Source: Rhodococcus gordoniae (GTDB lineage Bacteria; Actinomycetota; Actinomycetes; Mycobacteriales; Mycobacteriaceae). Taken from it: 64,000 nucleotides of DNA. Location of the stretch: the NCBI RefSeq assembly GCF_001646655.1, contig NZ_LPZN01000011.1, positions 1-64,000 of the forward strand, in the 5' to 3' direction. This document shows, piece after piece, positions 7,601 to 16,231 of this stretch. Positions within the stretch are counted from its first letter, which is position 1; every line of letters starts with the position of its first letter. Below the pieces are notes generated by a model. That model saw nothing but the letters and a program-made list of their open reading frames with translations, had not been told where the DNA came from and ran no database searches. The position numbers were made by a program, and so were the translations under genes.

Positions 7601-10152
7601 TCGAGGACCTCGTTGAGTTCGTGGGAGATGCCCACCTCGGTGTCGTCGCGTTCGATCCAGCGGTCGAGCAGCGCAGTGACCACGGGAACATGGGCTTCGA
7701 TGCGCTCGAGTGCGAGGAACAGCCGGTAGACGGCCTCCTCGAGATCCGGGGTGCGATCGAGTTCGAGGACGTCGTAGTGCCGCAGGGCCCGTGCGAGGCG
7801 AGCACGGAAGCTGTCGGGCAGCCCTCCGACCTCGACGTCGAGCGACTGCAGGTAACCGTGGAAGAACTCGCGGGGGCTGTGCACCCGATCGTCGCTGTTC
7901 TTCTCGTCCTCGGTCGGGCGGTTGCGCGACAGTTCGCACACGTCGGCGAACGTCGTGAGCAGCGCCAGTTCGGCGCGGACGATATCGCACGAGTCGACGG
8001 CGCCGGAGAGCTGCTCGTAGTCGGCGATCAGGGCCGCGGTGCGCTTGGCGGACACGTCGTATCCGGTGACCAGCGCGGCCAGCGAGTCGAGGCGGGCAAG
8101 GGCGTCGGCGGCGACGTCGTCGCTCAGCGAGGGCGCCGGTGCGGCGAACTCCACCCGCTCGACGGCTTCGGTGACGACCTCCTCGACGATCTGGTCGACC
8201 CGCAGGAGCGGGGCACCCGCGTCGACCTGGGCGTTGACGACGGCCAGGATTTCGCGGACCTTCCCGGCGAAGGGGGCGCGGACCGCGGTCTCCATCTTCA
8301 TCGACTCGAGCACGACGAGGGTCTGACCGGCCTCGACCTCGTCACCGACGGCGACGGGGACCGCGACCACCACGGCGGGGGCGGGTGTGCGCACCACACC
8401 GGCCTCGTCCTGGCTGATCTGGTGGCTGATGCCGTCGACCTCGACGAGGAAGTGGGCGGGACCGGCGATCGACACCACGTTGTGGCGGTGGCCGCCGACG
8501 GTCAGACGCGACTCGTAGGCGCCGAGCCGCTCGACGTCGACGTCGAACTCGGAGGTGCCGGTGTCGACCCGGTAGCGGTGCGGACCGACCTGTCCGACGA
8601 CGAGTTCGTAGGCCTGTCCCTGGTAGCTCAGTTCGACCTTGCGTCCGACGGTGTGGCCGGCGCGCGGGCGGCCACCGCGGGCGGAGGCGAGGAAGGCGGC
8701 GCGTTCGCGGGCCTCGTCGGTGTCGTAGACGTCGACAGCGGTCGCGATGAGTGCGACGTCGGCGACCTTGGACGGTCCGGTCTCGGTGCCGGCGCCGGTG
8801 CGGTCGAGCCAGCCGGTGTCGGCGGAGGCGTCGATCACCTCGGGGCGATCGAGCAGATCGAGCAGGAACGACTTGGTCGTCGTGCCGCCGTCGAGGACGA
8901 CGGTGGTCTCGCGCAGAGCGGTGCGCAGGCGGGCGAGCGCCTCGTCACGGTCGCGGCCCCACGCGATGATCTTGGCGACCATCGAGTCGTAGTCGGGCGG
9001 GATGACGTCGCCCTGGGCGATGCCGGTATCGACGCGCAGGCCGGACCCGAGCGGGAACTTGAGCAACTGCACGGTGCCGGGAGCGGGTGCGAAGCCGTTG
9101 GCAGCGTCCTCGGCGTTCAGACGGGCTTCGACGGCGTGCCCGAACTCGCCGGGGCACTCGCCGGGCAGCTTCTCGCCGGAGGCGACGAGGATCTGCAGCT
9201 TGACGAGGTCGATGCCGGTCGTGGCCTCGGTGATGGGGTGCTCGACCTGGAGGCGGGTGTTGACCTCGAGGAAGGTGAAGATCTTCAGGTCGGGCTGGTA
9301 GAGGTACTCGACGGTGCCGGCACCGGCGTATCCGGCCGCGCGGACGAGATCCGCGGAGACCGCGCGCAGGTGGTCCGACTGCTCCTTGGTGAGCAGGGGA
9401 GAGGCCGACTCCTCGATGACCTTCTGGTTCTTGCGCTGGATCGAGCAGTCGCGCACCCCCGGGGCCCACACGTTGCCGTGCTTGTCGGCGATGACCTGGA
9501 CCTCGACGTGGCGCGCGTCGGTGACGAGACGCTCGATGAACACGACGGGGTCACCGAAGGAACGCTCGGCCTCACCCTGGGTGCGTTCGAGGGCGAGTTC
9601 GAGCTCGTCCTCCGCATAGACCTTGCGGATGCCGCGGCCGCCGCCGCCGGAGCGGGCCTTGATGATCAGCGGATAGCCGATGGCCTGCGCGTGGCGGCGG
9701 GCGTCGGCGCGGGACTCGACCGGTCCCCCGGACCACGGTGCGACGGGAACGCCGACCTTCTCGGCGAGGATCTTCGCCTCGACCTTGTCGCCGAGCAGAC
9801 GCATGGCGTCGGCCGAGGGACCGATGAAGGTGATGCCGAGGCGGGCGCAGAGCTCGGCGAAGGCAGGGTCCTCGGCGACGAAGCCCCAGCCGACCCAGAC
9901 GGCGTCGGCTTTCGCCTCGAGCAGAGCGCGCTCGAGTTCGGCGTGATCGAGGTAGGGGGTCGCCGCCGTGGTCGACGGGCGGAGGGTCACTCCTTCGTCG
10001 GCCTGACGGACGAACATCGCCCGTCGTTCGGCGTCGGTGTGCAGAGCGATCGTCCTGATGTCGTAGCCGTGCTCGGAGTTGAGCTCCCGGACTGCCCGGA
10101 TGAGGCGTACGGCCGCCTCACCGCGATTGACCACTGCGATCCGCTTGAACAT
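4675..10152 (-). CDS. Single-chain biotin-dependent acyl-CoA carboxylase (BC-BCCP-CT)
   Basis: An 1825-residue multidomain carboxylase. The N-terminal 450 residues are biotin carboxylase (MFKRIAVVNRGEAAVR; glycine-rich ATP-grasp loop RSGGGGRGIRK; EVQVIADKHG). The biotin carrier site is ESMKM with the biotinylated Lys at 619. A long, mostly helical middle region follows. The C-terminal 550 or so residues are the crotonase-fold carboxyltransferase (YGRNTAGLIVGV, SSGATISMGSG, TGINVGAQPYWNAEA). Actinobacteria usually split these functions between AccA-type and AccD-type subunits; here one chain has an order reminiscent of eukaryotic acetyl-CoA carboxylase. It makes malonyl-CoA or a methylmalonyl/longer homologue; substrate specificity is not readable. 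The ATG at 10152 matches the conserved start of the BC fold; the longer frame to 10461 is non-coding in character. Confidence 0.9.
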   Translation of the reverse strand: MFKRIAVVNRGEAAVRLIRAVRELNSEHGYDIRTIALHTDAERRAMFVRQADEGVTLRPSTTAATPYLDHAELERALLEAKADAVWVGWGFVAEDPAFAELCARLGITFIGPSADAMRLLGDKVEAKILAEKVGVPVAPWSGGPVESRADARRHAQAIGYPLIIKARSGGGGRGIRKVYAEDELELALERTQGEAERSFGDPVVFIERLVTDARHVEVQVIADKHGNVWAPGVRDCSIQRKNQKVIEESASPLLTKEQSDHLRAVSADLVRAAGYAGAGTVEYLYQPDLKIFTFLEVNTRLQVEHPITEATTGIDLVKLQILVASGEKLPGECPGEFGHAVEARLNAEDAANGFAPAPGTVQLLKFPLGSGLRVDTGIAQGDVIPPDYDSMVAKIIAWGRDRDEALARLRTALRETTVVLDGGTTTKSFLLDLLDRPEVIDASADTGWLDRTGAGTETGPSKVADVALIATAVDVYDTDEARERAAFLASARGGRPRAGHTVGRKVELSYQGQAYELVVGQVGPHRYRVDTGTSEFDVDVERLGAYESRLTVGGHRHNVVSIAGPAHFLVEVDGISHQISQDEAGVVRTPAPAVVVAVPVAVGDEVEAGQTLVVLESMKMETAVRAPFAGKVREILAVVNAQVDAGAPLLRVDQIVEEVVTEAVERVEFAAPAPSLSDDVAADALARLDSLAALVTGYDVSAKRTAALIADYEQLSGAVDSCDIVRAELALLTTFADVCELSRNRPTEDEKNSDDRVHSPREFFHGYLQSLDVEVGGLPDSFRARLARALRHYDVLELDRTPDLEEAVYRLFLALERIEAHVPVVTALLDRWIERDDTEVGISHELNEVLDRLIVATQVRFPVIGDTARNLRYRYFEEPVIRKAREQVYDGVRGSLAYLAEHAQAADYAQRIESLVATPEPLIDLLAQQITRPETVPGPLLEVITRRAYKIRTLEDVCSCTVAEHQFVTGNFDLRGTRLYLISAEAPHAEFASLLAAVEESAASVPDTKNLVIDLYLAWDDAPADADAQADALRTALAARTVTGAARRVTVTVCHTDTAEEHVFTFRPYETGYAEETNIRDIHPLTGQRLDLWRLKNFDGTRLPANPDTYLYHLVSQDNPSDERFIALAEVRDLTPQRDETGRIVGLPAFERALAGSLDGMRRAQANRGGRRLDANRVVLYVWPVVDLDMEDLRRIGNNAAPLTVGAGLEEITVIGSWRERHDEPVREVALRFSYRSGAGVIVRVTEPPKEPLQPLDEYTQKVQRSRARGTVYPYELIPLLTGGDGSFVEYDFDEQGALVPVDRPYGRNTAGLIVGVVDTPTPRYPEGMKRVALFGDPTKALGTVAEAECSRVVAAIDLAESLGAPVEWFALSSGATISMGSGTENMDWVSRGLRRIITFTQDGGEINVVVTGINVGAQPYWNAEATMLMHTKGILVMTPDSAMVLTGKQSLDYSGGVSAEDNFGIGGYDRVMGPNGQAQYWAPNLSAAIETLFAHYAHAYVAPGERFPRKAVSADPVDRNVCVYPHVHPSSDFTTVGDIFSSETNPDRKKPFDIRTVMRSVVDQDHAVLERWADMADADTSVVFDAHLGGIPVSVIGIESRAIPRKGWFPADGPDQWTSGTLFPKSSKKTARAINAASGNRPLVVLANLSGFDGSPESLRNLQLEYGAEIGRAIVNFDGPIVFVVVSRYHGGAFVVFSGALNENMEVLAVEGSFASVLGGAPAAAVVFTRDVNKRTASDPRVVELEAQLRAAEDGDKARLGVELTALRTAVRSEKLGEVAAEFEAIHNIQRAQQVGSVDAIVPAVELRPQIIAAVERGMARTLA

Positions 10153-10970
10153 ACTCGTTGCCACCGTTCTCCATGGTTTGTGCACGCATCGGGCGCGCGT
10201 CTCGAAGCTCCACCCCAATGAGGAGGACAAACTAACCGGTCCTACGTTCCACGTCTCGTGTTGGCGGCGCGAGCGGGAACATGTAGCGGTCGGCTCCTCG
10301 TGGTTGGCATGGGCATGCGTGTTCGTCGTCGATCCACCGGGCAGCATCCGCGGTGTCCGAAGGACCGTTTCGAACAGATCTTCGCAGCTACGGCCACCGG
10401 TTGCGGCGGTCACGTCCCCCAGGGCGAAGGCTCCGTTCGGATAACAGCATGGAGGAAACATGAGGGTTTGTCACGTTTCGCCTCCCGGTGGAAGGTCTCG
10501 CTGCGCCTCCTCGGCCGCAGTCTCCCACTGCCTCTCGGGCGCAGGGACTTTCGGTCGGGAGCGGGGCGCGGGAGGGGGCATCGCGCGTGAGGGCGCGGCC
10601 GGTACTGTGCAGTAACACCCATCGGTAACTTGCGGGACCGTTCGTGGCCCGCCTCGAACGACTCCTCGTTTGCGCTGGTACGCAGAGGTTTTCGGGTGCT
10701 CTGAACCGGTCCGCGATCCGGGACCGGGCACATCGTGCCGCACTCGGCCGGAAGTCCTGTGACATCCGTCACGAGATGCGAAAACGTGCAGCTTTCAACC
10801 GAACCGGGACGCGCGTGGCGATGCCCCGAATCGGGAGCGTCGGCGGTCCGGGTTCCGGGCCGGTTCCGGGCATTCCTCCGAGTCCTTGCGGAATCTGGAA
10901 CAGTGGAAGTGTGCGCCTGCGACCCGAGTCGCAGGAGCGTGTACGGCGGACGAGCCCGCGAGGAGGATCC
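10153..10970. promoter_or_regulatory. Long divergent intergenic region
   Basis: About 820 bases between the carboxylase (minus) and the coiled-coil protein (plus). I see no protein-like frame. It contains an inverted repeat TACTG-TG-CAGTA near 10603 and the CRP-like site described separately. It presumably carries the promoters and 5' leaders of both genes. Confidence 0.4.
10758..10773. promoter_or_regulatory. Possible CRP/GlxR-type operator
   Basis: The sequence TGTGACATCCGTCACG matches the CRP-family consensus TGTGA-N6-TCACA at nine of ten conserved positions. It lies about 200 bases upstream of the coiled-coil protein start. A single match in GC-rich DNA is weak evidence. Confidence 0.3.
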
Positions 10971-12167
10971 GTGCCCGATCGACCCCACATCCCCGACCGC
11001 GACGACGCGCCGGACCACGACGGCACGCCGGTGGACCGGCGCGCCCGGATCGCCGGGCAGGTCCGCCGATGGTGCGAGAGCGGCAGCATCGAGGGCCGGC
11101 ACGCGCCGCTGTCGGATGCCGCAGCCGTCGCGCTGGCCGCCGGCCACCTCGACGAATCTGCACGCGCGATAGTGGCGAACCGCCGGCGGGCCGGACGCCG
11201 CCTGCCCGCGCTCGACGGCTTCGGGGAACTGCGCCGTCTCTCCGACGACCACGCTCGTATCCGCGCGCGCATCGCCGGTCAGCGGCCCGGCGCCGCGCGA
11301 CTCGCGCTCGAGTACCGGGCCAACGAACTCGGCAAGCGCATCCGGATGGCGCGGCAGACCGTCGTGCACTCGCCGTTGCACTACGCCCAGGGGGTCCGCG
11401 CCGTGCGCCGCGACCGGCGCGACGGACTGCACCTCGAGATCGAGCAACGCGAAGCGCTGTTCGCCGCCCTGCAGCGCACCCCCGCACCCCTGCCGGTCGC
11501 TCCGGTGGAGCAGGCGCGCGAAATGGTGCTCGGTGTCGCCGTCGATCGTGTGAGCCGCTGGTCCGAGCACACCCCGCTGGCCGAGGCCGGACGCCGCGTG
11601 GCCGAACGGCTCGGGCAGGAGAGACCCGCCGGCGACGATCGCTTCGTCGACCGCTACGACACTCTGCTGTTCCTCGCCGGGTCGCTGTACGACCGCATCG
11701 AGGCCTCGGCGGCGTGGCGTTCGGATTATTTCGAGGTTCAACGAGCCCAGCTCGATCTCGCCGAGGAACTCACCCAGATCGCGGTGGACACCGTCGCCCT
11801 GCGCGATCTGCTCGACGAGCTGCGGGCCGCCGTCCGATCGGCGCCGGAAGCGCGTTCCGGGCTCGAATCGCGGGTGGCCGCGCTCGCGCCGGTATGGGAT
11901 CAGATTCTCGCGCGCGTCACAGCCCTCGCGCGTATCGGAGACCTCCTCACGCGGGCCGAGGACCACCTGCACCTCGCGCACATCGCGCAGCGCACCGCGA
12001 ATCTCGACGAGCGGATCGACGATCTGATCGGAAGGTCGGGTGTGCGCGAGTTGTCTGCGGAGAACACCGATTTCGTGGTCGACCAGCTCGGGGCGGCGGC
12101 CGGGTCGATGGTCGCCCTCCGCAGTGCCCTGCGAACGGACATCGCGGAGCTCACCGGGAAGGAGTGA
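10971..12167 (+). CDS. Conserved-looking helical protein of unknown function
   Basis: A 398-residue, Arg/Glu/Ala-rich, almost wholly alpha-helical soluble protein with long heptad-like stretches (for example about residues 245-370) and no signal peptide or membrane segment. I do not recognise a domain. The GTG start at 10971 is chosen because a near-perfect ribosome-binding site (GAGGAGG) ends five bases upstream; the in-frame ATG codons further upstream lie in sequence without coding character. It is followed on the same strand by a lipoprotein gene and an orphan ParA gene, so a role in cell organisation or chromosome/polar positioning is possible but is only inference from neighbours. Confidence 0.6.
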   Translation: MPDRPHIPDRDDAPDHDGTPVDRRARIAGQVRRWCESGSIEGRHAPLSDAAAVALAAGHLDESARAIVANRRRAGRRLPALDGFGELRRLSDDHARIRARIAGQRPGAARLALEYRANELGKRIRMARQTVVHSPLHYAQGVRAVRRDRRDGLHLEIEQREALFAALQRTPAPLPVAPVEQAREMVLGVAVDRVSRWSEHTPLAEAGRRVAERLGQERPAGDDRFVDRYDTLLFLAGSLYDRIEASAAWRSDYFEVQRAQLDLAEELTQIAVDTVALRDLLDELRAAVRSAPEARSGLESRVAALAPVWDQILARVTALARIGDLLTRAEDHLHLAHIAQRTANLDERIDDLIGRSGVRELSAENTDFVVDQLGAAAGSMVALRSALRTDIAELTGKE

Positions 12168-12319
12168 CCCGGAGTCACTGTCACCGCTCACACCGATTCG
12201 GCTGCAGGTCGGGGCGGATACCCGAAGTCGCGGGACGTGACCCGCCTCACTGGTGTATTTGTCCGAACCGGTGGTAGCTTCCTCGGGTCCGGTCGGGGGT
12301 CGATCCACAAGGGGGCGCG

Positions 12320-12778
12320 GTGGCGTCGCGGTTCGTGCGTACAGGTTCTGCGTTGGCTGTCGCTGTGGCGCTGGGTGTCTCGGGATGTTCGGGGTCGACG
12401 AGTGTGTCGGTCGTCGACGACCCGAGGCTCGAGGCCGAGTTCGAATCCGTCCTCGTCTCGGGGCAGACCCGCACGCTCGGGGAGATCACGGCCGCCGCGG
12501 GCATCGAGTCGTGGGACCGGATGTACTACTTCCGGGTGCCGGTGCTCATGAGCGAGCTCAACCGGATGATGCACACGCCGGGCGTGACCTGGCGCAACCT
12601 GCCGGGGGCCGATGCCGAAGGGTTGATCGTCTTCGTCTCGCAGGAGCAGGTCGTGCGCGCGGTCGCCGACCGCGAGCCGTCGCTGTACCTGAGCGGCTTC
12701 GGGACCTCCGATTCGAGCGTCACGCCCGATGTGCTCGCCGGAATTCCTCGTCTCGCCGTCGAGTCCAGGGGGCGCTGA
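12320..12778 (+). CDS. Putative lipoprotein
   Basis: 152 residues. The N-terminus has a basic start, a hydrophobic stretch ALAVAVALG and a lipobox VSGC with the lipidated Cys at position 23, so the protein should be anchored on the outer face of the cytoplasmic membrane. The rest is soluble and slightly acidic, with no family I can name. The GTG at 12320 is preceded by an AAGGGGG run. It lies 152 bases after the helical protein and about 95 bases before the ParA gene, all in the same direction. Confidence 0.65.
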   Translation: MASRFVRTGSALAVAVALGVSGCSGSTSVSVVDDPRLEAEFESVLVSGQTRTLGEITAAAGIESWDRMYYFRVPVLMSELNRMMHTPGVTWRNLPGADAEGLIVFVSQEQVVRAVADREPSLYLSGFGTSDSSVTPDVLAGIPRLAVESRGR

Positions 12779-12873
12779 TCCGGTAGGCGGCACCCGGCTG
12801 CCCTGTATGTCCGCTCTCGGGTAGTTTTTCTCGCAACAACGAGTGAAGACTTTCTTTCCCGAAGAGGTGTGGG

Positions 12874-13731
12874 GTGGCACGGGTAATCGCGACGATCAAC
12901 CTGAAAGGTGGCGTCGGCAAGACCACGACGACAGCAGCGCTCGGCGAGTTCATGGCGGCGGAGTTCGGGCAGCGAGTGCTCCTGATCGACCTCGACCCGC
13001 AGACCAACCTCACCACGATGATGGTGGGGGAGGAGCGTTGGCAGGAACTGAACGAACTCGGGCGGACCCTCGCGACGCTCTTCCGGAAGGCGATCGATCC
13101 CGATGCCGACGAGTTCGACATCGAGAAGGCCGTCCAGCGTGGTGTCTCGCCCGTGCGTACGGTGCGTGATCTCGACCTGCTCGCGTCGTCCCTGGACCTC
13201 ATGGACATCCAGGAAGGTCTCACCCATCAGCAGTACGCCGATCCCGGCTCGCATCGTCCCGTCGAGATCCTGCTGTCGGCAGTGCGGCCCATCGCCGATC
13301 GATACGACTACATCCTCGTCGACTGTCCGCCGAATCTCGGCATCCTCACGCTCAACGGGTTGCGTCTCGCCGACGGGTATCTGATCCCCACGATCCCCGA
13401 CATCCTGTCCACCTATGGAATTCCACAGTTGCAGAACAAGATTCGGGAGCTTGCGAAGCGGACCGGGCACTCGGTGCGGGAGATCGGTCTCGTCATCACG
13501 AAATATCGCAGTGCGTCGAATCTGCACCGCACCATCATCGAGCAACTCCAGCGCGACGATCGCATCGCGAACGTCGTTCCCGCCTGGGTGCCCGAAGCCA
13601 ACCAGATCGCGGCGTCCGCCGAGTACGTGCCCTACGGCACGCTCAAGCGCAAGTACGGCAACACCGGCCAGTACGACGCACTCCGTATCCTCACCGAGAC
13701 GATCATGATGAATGCGCAGGTGTACCTGTGA
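12874..13731 (+). CDS. ParA/Soj-family ATPase
   Basis: A 285-residue ParA-type P-loop ATPase. The deviant Walker A motif is KGGVGKTTTT at about residues 11-20, Walker A' is LIDLDPQTNLT, and Walker B is YILVDCPPNLG; the signature lysine is present. ParA proteins bind DNA non-specifically in the ATP form and position plasmids, chromosomes or protein complexes. No parB-like gene or parS-like 16-bp palindrome is visible nearby. Instead the next gene overlaps this stop codon and encodes a small basic protein, so this looks like an orphan ParA working with a dedicated partner, not the chromosomal parAB pair. Confidence 0.85.
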   Translation: MARVIATINLKGGVGKTTTTAALGEFMAAEFGQRVLLIDLDPQTNLTTMMVGEERWQELNELGRTLATLFRKAIDPDADEFDIEKAVQRGVSPVRTVRDLDLLASSLDLMDIQEGLTHQQYADPGSHRPVEILLSAVRPIADRYDYILVDCPPNLGILTLNGLRLADGYLIPTIPDILSTYGIPQLQNKIRELAKRTGHSVREIGLVITKYRSASNLHRTIIEQLQRDDRIANVVPAWVPEANQIAASAEYVPYGTLKRKYGNTGQYDALRILTETIMMNAQVYL

Positions 13732-14240
13732 CGAATCCCGGCACCGATACCGACATGGCACAGGCGCGTCTGCGGGTGCGCATCGGCGAGGCGAGTTCGG
13801 CGCTGCTCCGCCTCGACGAGACGGCCCCCGGAACAGCGGGCGCACTGGTCGCCCTCGTGCAGGTGATCGCCGACGAGGCGGCGCGCACGCCGCGCTTCGC
13901 GAAGGCGCTGGCAACGGCGCTCTCGGTCACCACCGACGCAGCGGTCCCGGTGTCTGTTCCCGCCCTTGCTGCTCCTGCCGCTGCAGCCAGGACGCCCGCA
14001 CGCCGCAGTCGGCGTGCACCCGGAGCATTCGATCCGTTCGCGGTGTACCGCGAGAACGGAGAGGCGATTCTGCGGGAGAGGCTGTCGTCCCTCGGCGTCG
14101 AGCAGCTCAAGGACATCATCGCCGAGCACGCCATGGACTACGACAAGCTCGCGATGCGTTGGCGCACGCCGTCCAAACTCCAGGACCGCGTCGTCGAACG
14201 GGTCAAGGCGCTCACCACGAAGGGTGATGTGTTCCGGTGA
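13728..14240 (+). CDS. Small ParA-partner candidate with SAP-like C-terminus
   Basis: 170 residues, starting with GTG inside the ParA stop codon (GTGA overlap), so translation is coupled. Residues 1-70 are helical, followed by an Ala/Pro-rich linker and a basic patch (RRSRRAPGAF). The last 50 residues (LSSLGVEQLKDIIAEHAMD, then KLAMRW) resemble the helix-turn-helix of SAP or Rho-N domains, which bind nucleic acid. It is not ParB-like. The coupling and the basic C-terminus suggest it is the adaptor or DNA-binding partner of the ParA. The family assignment of the C-terminal domain is by eye only. Confidence 0.6.
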   Translation: MTNPGTDTDMAQARLRVRIGEASSALLRLDETAPGTAGALVALVQVIADEAARTPRFAKALATALSVTTDAAVPVSVPALAAPAAAARTPARRSRRAPGAFDPFAVYRENGEAILRERLSSLGVEQLKDIIAEHAMDYDKLAMRWRTPSKLQDRVVERVKALTTKGDVFR

Positions 14241-14285
14241 CAGGTCACAGACGGTTCTTGTTCTGTTCATAGCCACGTATGGTCG

Positions 14286-14306
14286 GTCGAGACCTCCGGT
14301 CTCGAC
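14286..14306 (+). terminator. Short hairpin after the ParA operon
   Basis: Perfect 9-bp inverted repeat GTCGAGACC/GGTCTCGAC with a 3-base loop, 45 bases after the stop of the ParA-partner gene. It could terminate that operon. Confidence 0.45.
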
Positions 14307-14385
14307 AGAGACCGCAGGACGTGGGTGCATCGAGTCGCGGATCTCGCTCGACCGCTCGATGTGCGCACCGAGAAGAGGAGCCTAC

Positions 14386-15111
14386 ATGGGGGACATCGTC
14401 CGACAGGGAGTCACGGCCTTCGTCGCCGAGGTATCGGCGCGTGGCGGCCGGGCCGAGCCGATTTCCGGGCAACGGGACGTCCGCGTACGCGGGACGGACG
14501 GCTCCGAACGAGTGGTGCGGGTGTGCTCGACGGCGAGCGATCCGTGGCTCGCGCGACGCCGGGACGGAGTTCCCGCCGCCGACGGCTCCGGGGTGTCGCA
14601 CTGGGTGTTCGTCGACCTCGCGCCTCCCGCACCCGAGTTCTTCGTGGTGGACGCGGACGATATCGAAGCGGGAATCGAGGAGGAGGTCGCTCTCTGGCTC
14701 GCCGACCGTCCCGGCCGGACACCCACCGGTAGCCATCCGATCCAGCGCAGCAACGTCCTTCACGGTCGCGATCACTGGGATCTGCTCGGTCTCGCGAAGA
14801 CCAGGGATCCCGGGCACGACCCGGCGCCCGCGCCCGAAACGGGCGCCCGCGTGGAACGCCCGGCCGCACCGGCGGTCGCGGAACCCGAGGCCGACGACGG
14901 GCGGCTCGCGGTGGTGGCCGACATCGGGGGTTACCGCGTCCAGGGGCGCGTCGATCCGGCGTCGGGGATGCTCGAGATCACCCGGGGGCCGATGGAGGGG
15001 CGTCGCTTCCCCGACGCCACGGCCGCGGCACGGGCGCTCGTCGCCTTCTTCGACGACCACGAGACGCTGCCCGACGGAGACACCTTCTGGCGCAGCGAGG
15101 TCCTCAAGTGA
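14386..15111 (+). CDS. Unknown protein, two-part, possibly nuclease-fold related
   Basis: 241 residues. The ATG at 14386 has AGAAGAGGAG upstream. The first 135 residues alternate strands and helices and include HWVFVDLA and PEFFVVDADD, a pattern that recalls the core of some PD-(D/E)xK nuclease-like domains, although I cannot point to a full catalytic set. An acidic/proline linker follows (DPGHDPAPAPETGA). The last 60 residues (ADIGGYRVQGRVDPASG, MEGRRFPDATAAARAL) form a small beta-rich module. It stands alone between the ParA operon and the dioxygenase gene. Function is unknown. Confidence 0.55.
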   Translation: MGDIVRQGVTAFVAEVSARGGRAEPISGQRDVRVRGTDGSERVVRVCSTASDPWLARRRDGVPAADGSGVSHWVFVDLAPPAPEFFVVDADDIEAGIEEEVALWLADRPGRTPTGSHPIQRSNVLHGRDHWDLLGLAKTRDPGHDPAPAPETGARVERPAAPAVAEPEADDGRLAVVADIGGYRVQGRVDPASGMLEITRGPMEGRRFPDATAAARALVAFFDDHETLPDGDTFWRSEVLK

Positions 15112-15247
15112 GAGTGCGCGCTCCCGGCAACGGGGGCGATTCGTTTCGATCTCGGTGACCACAACCGTCGACTCGGACGACGGATGGCGGTGAACTGGTC
15201 CGGCGCAGTACACGACGCCCGGTTCAGCTCACCGAAGGGGAGATCGC

Positions 15248-16231
15248 ATGACCATCACCGAACTCGATCGCGACACGACCACCGCCGAATCCGTCTATGC
15301 GGCCGGGGGTATCGCGGTCACCCGGCTGGGGCAGCACATCGGTGCTCGCATCGACGGAGTGCGCTTGTCCGGGTCGTTGTCGCCCGAGACGGTCGAGGCC
15401 GTCCGCTACGCGCTCGCCGTGCACAAGGCGATCGTCTTCCGCGGTCAGCATCATCTCGACGACGAGGAGCAGTGGGCCTTCGCGGGTCTGCTCGGAACAC
15501 AGACCCAGTCGCACCCCACGGTCCATTCGAAGGGCACGCGGTTGTTGCCCATCGAGGGTGCCGCCAACAGCTGGCACACCGATGTCAGCTTCGTCGACCG
15601 CATTCCGAAGGCGTCGATCCTGCGTGCGGTGACCCTGCCGCCGTACGGTGGTGCGACGACGTGGGCGTCCACGACCGCCGCCTACGAGCAGTTGCCGGGC
15701 GCATTGAAAGCGCTCGTCGACAACCTGTGGGCCCTGCACACCAACCTCTACGACTACGCCGAGAAGCTCGACGTGGGCAGTTCGGATCCGGCACTGACCG
15801 AGGAACGCCGTCTCTATCAGGACGAGTTCCGCCGCACCACCTACGAGACGATCCACCCGGTCGTGCGGATTCATCCGGAAACCGGTGAGCGCACCCTGCT
15901 GCTCGGTCACTTCGTGAAGGAGTTCGTCGGCCTGAAGCCGTCGGAGACCGCGGCGCTGTTCCAGCTCCTCCAGAGCCGGATCACGAAGTTGGAGAACACC
16001 TTCCGGTGGTCGTGGGAGAGTGGCGATGTCGCGATCTGGGACAACCGTGCCACACAGCACTACGGCATCGCGGATTTCGGCGACCACACCCGGCGGCTGC
16101 AGCGCATCACTCTCGCCGGCGACATCCCCGTCGGCGTCGACGGCACACAGGCCCGGGTCGTGCAGGGCGACGCGCGCGAGTACTCCGTGGTGGAGGAGCC
16201 GTCGCGGTTGCCCGGTTTCGGCGAGCGCTGA
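15248..16231 (+). CDS. TauD/TfdA-family 2-oxoglutarate dioxygenase, AtsK-like
   Basis: A 327-residue Fe(II)/2-oxoglutarate oxygenase. The metal triad is visible as His110-x-Asp112 in NSWHTDVSF and the distal His271 in [11 protein letters not shown]; the 2-oxoglutarate-binding Arg is in [10 protein letters not shown] about 11 residues later. The order and spacing match TauD, and the wording around HTDVSF and [10 protein letters not shown] is close to the alkyl-sulfatase AtsK group, which oxidise sulfonates or sulfate esters and release sulfite or sulfate. The probable role is sulfur scavenging, but no transporter or other sulfur gene adjoins. The ATG at 15248 follows GAAGGGGAG. Palindromic repeat A1 lies 11 bases downstream. 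Confidence 0.85.
   Translation: MTITELDRDTTTAESVYAAGGIAVTRLGQHIGARIDGVRLSGSLSPETVEAVRYALAVHKAIVFRGQHHLDDEEQWAFAGLLGTQTQSHPTVHSKGTRLLPIEGAANSWHTDVSFVDRIPKASILRAVTLPPYGGATTWASTTAAYEQLPGALKALVDNLWALHTNLYDYAEKLDVGSSDPALTEERRLYQDEFRRTTYETIHPVVRIHPETGERTLLLGHFVKEFVGLKPSETAALFQLLQSRITKLENTFRWSWESGDVAIWDNRATQHYGIADFGDHTRRLQRITLAGDIPVGVDGTQARVVQGDAREYSVVEEPSRLPGFGER

Noticed and set aside
4789-10221. 1810-codon plus-strand frame opposite the acyl-CoA carboxylase
   Set aside because: The minus strand shows ATP-grasp, ESMKM and carboxyltransferase motifs. The antisense product has no motif and a typical shadow composition.
10410-12308. 632-codon minus-strand frame opposite the helical protein
   Set aside because: No ribosome-binding site and a shadow-like Arg/Gly/Val composition. 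The plus-strand gene has an excellent site at 10971. The choice is less certain than for genes with known domains.
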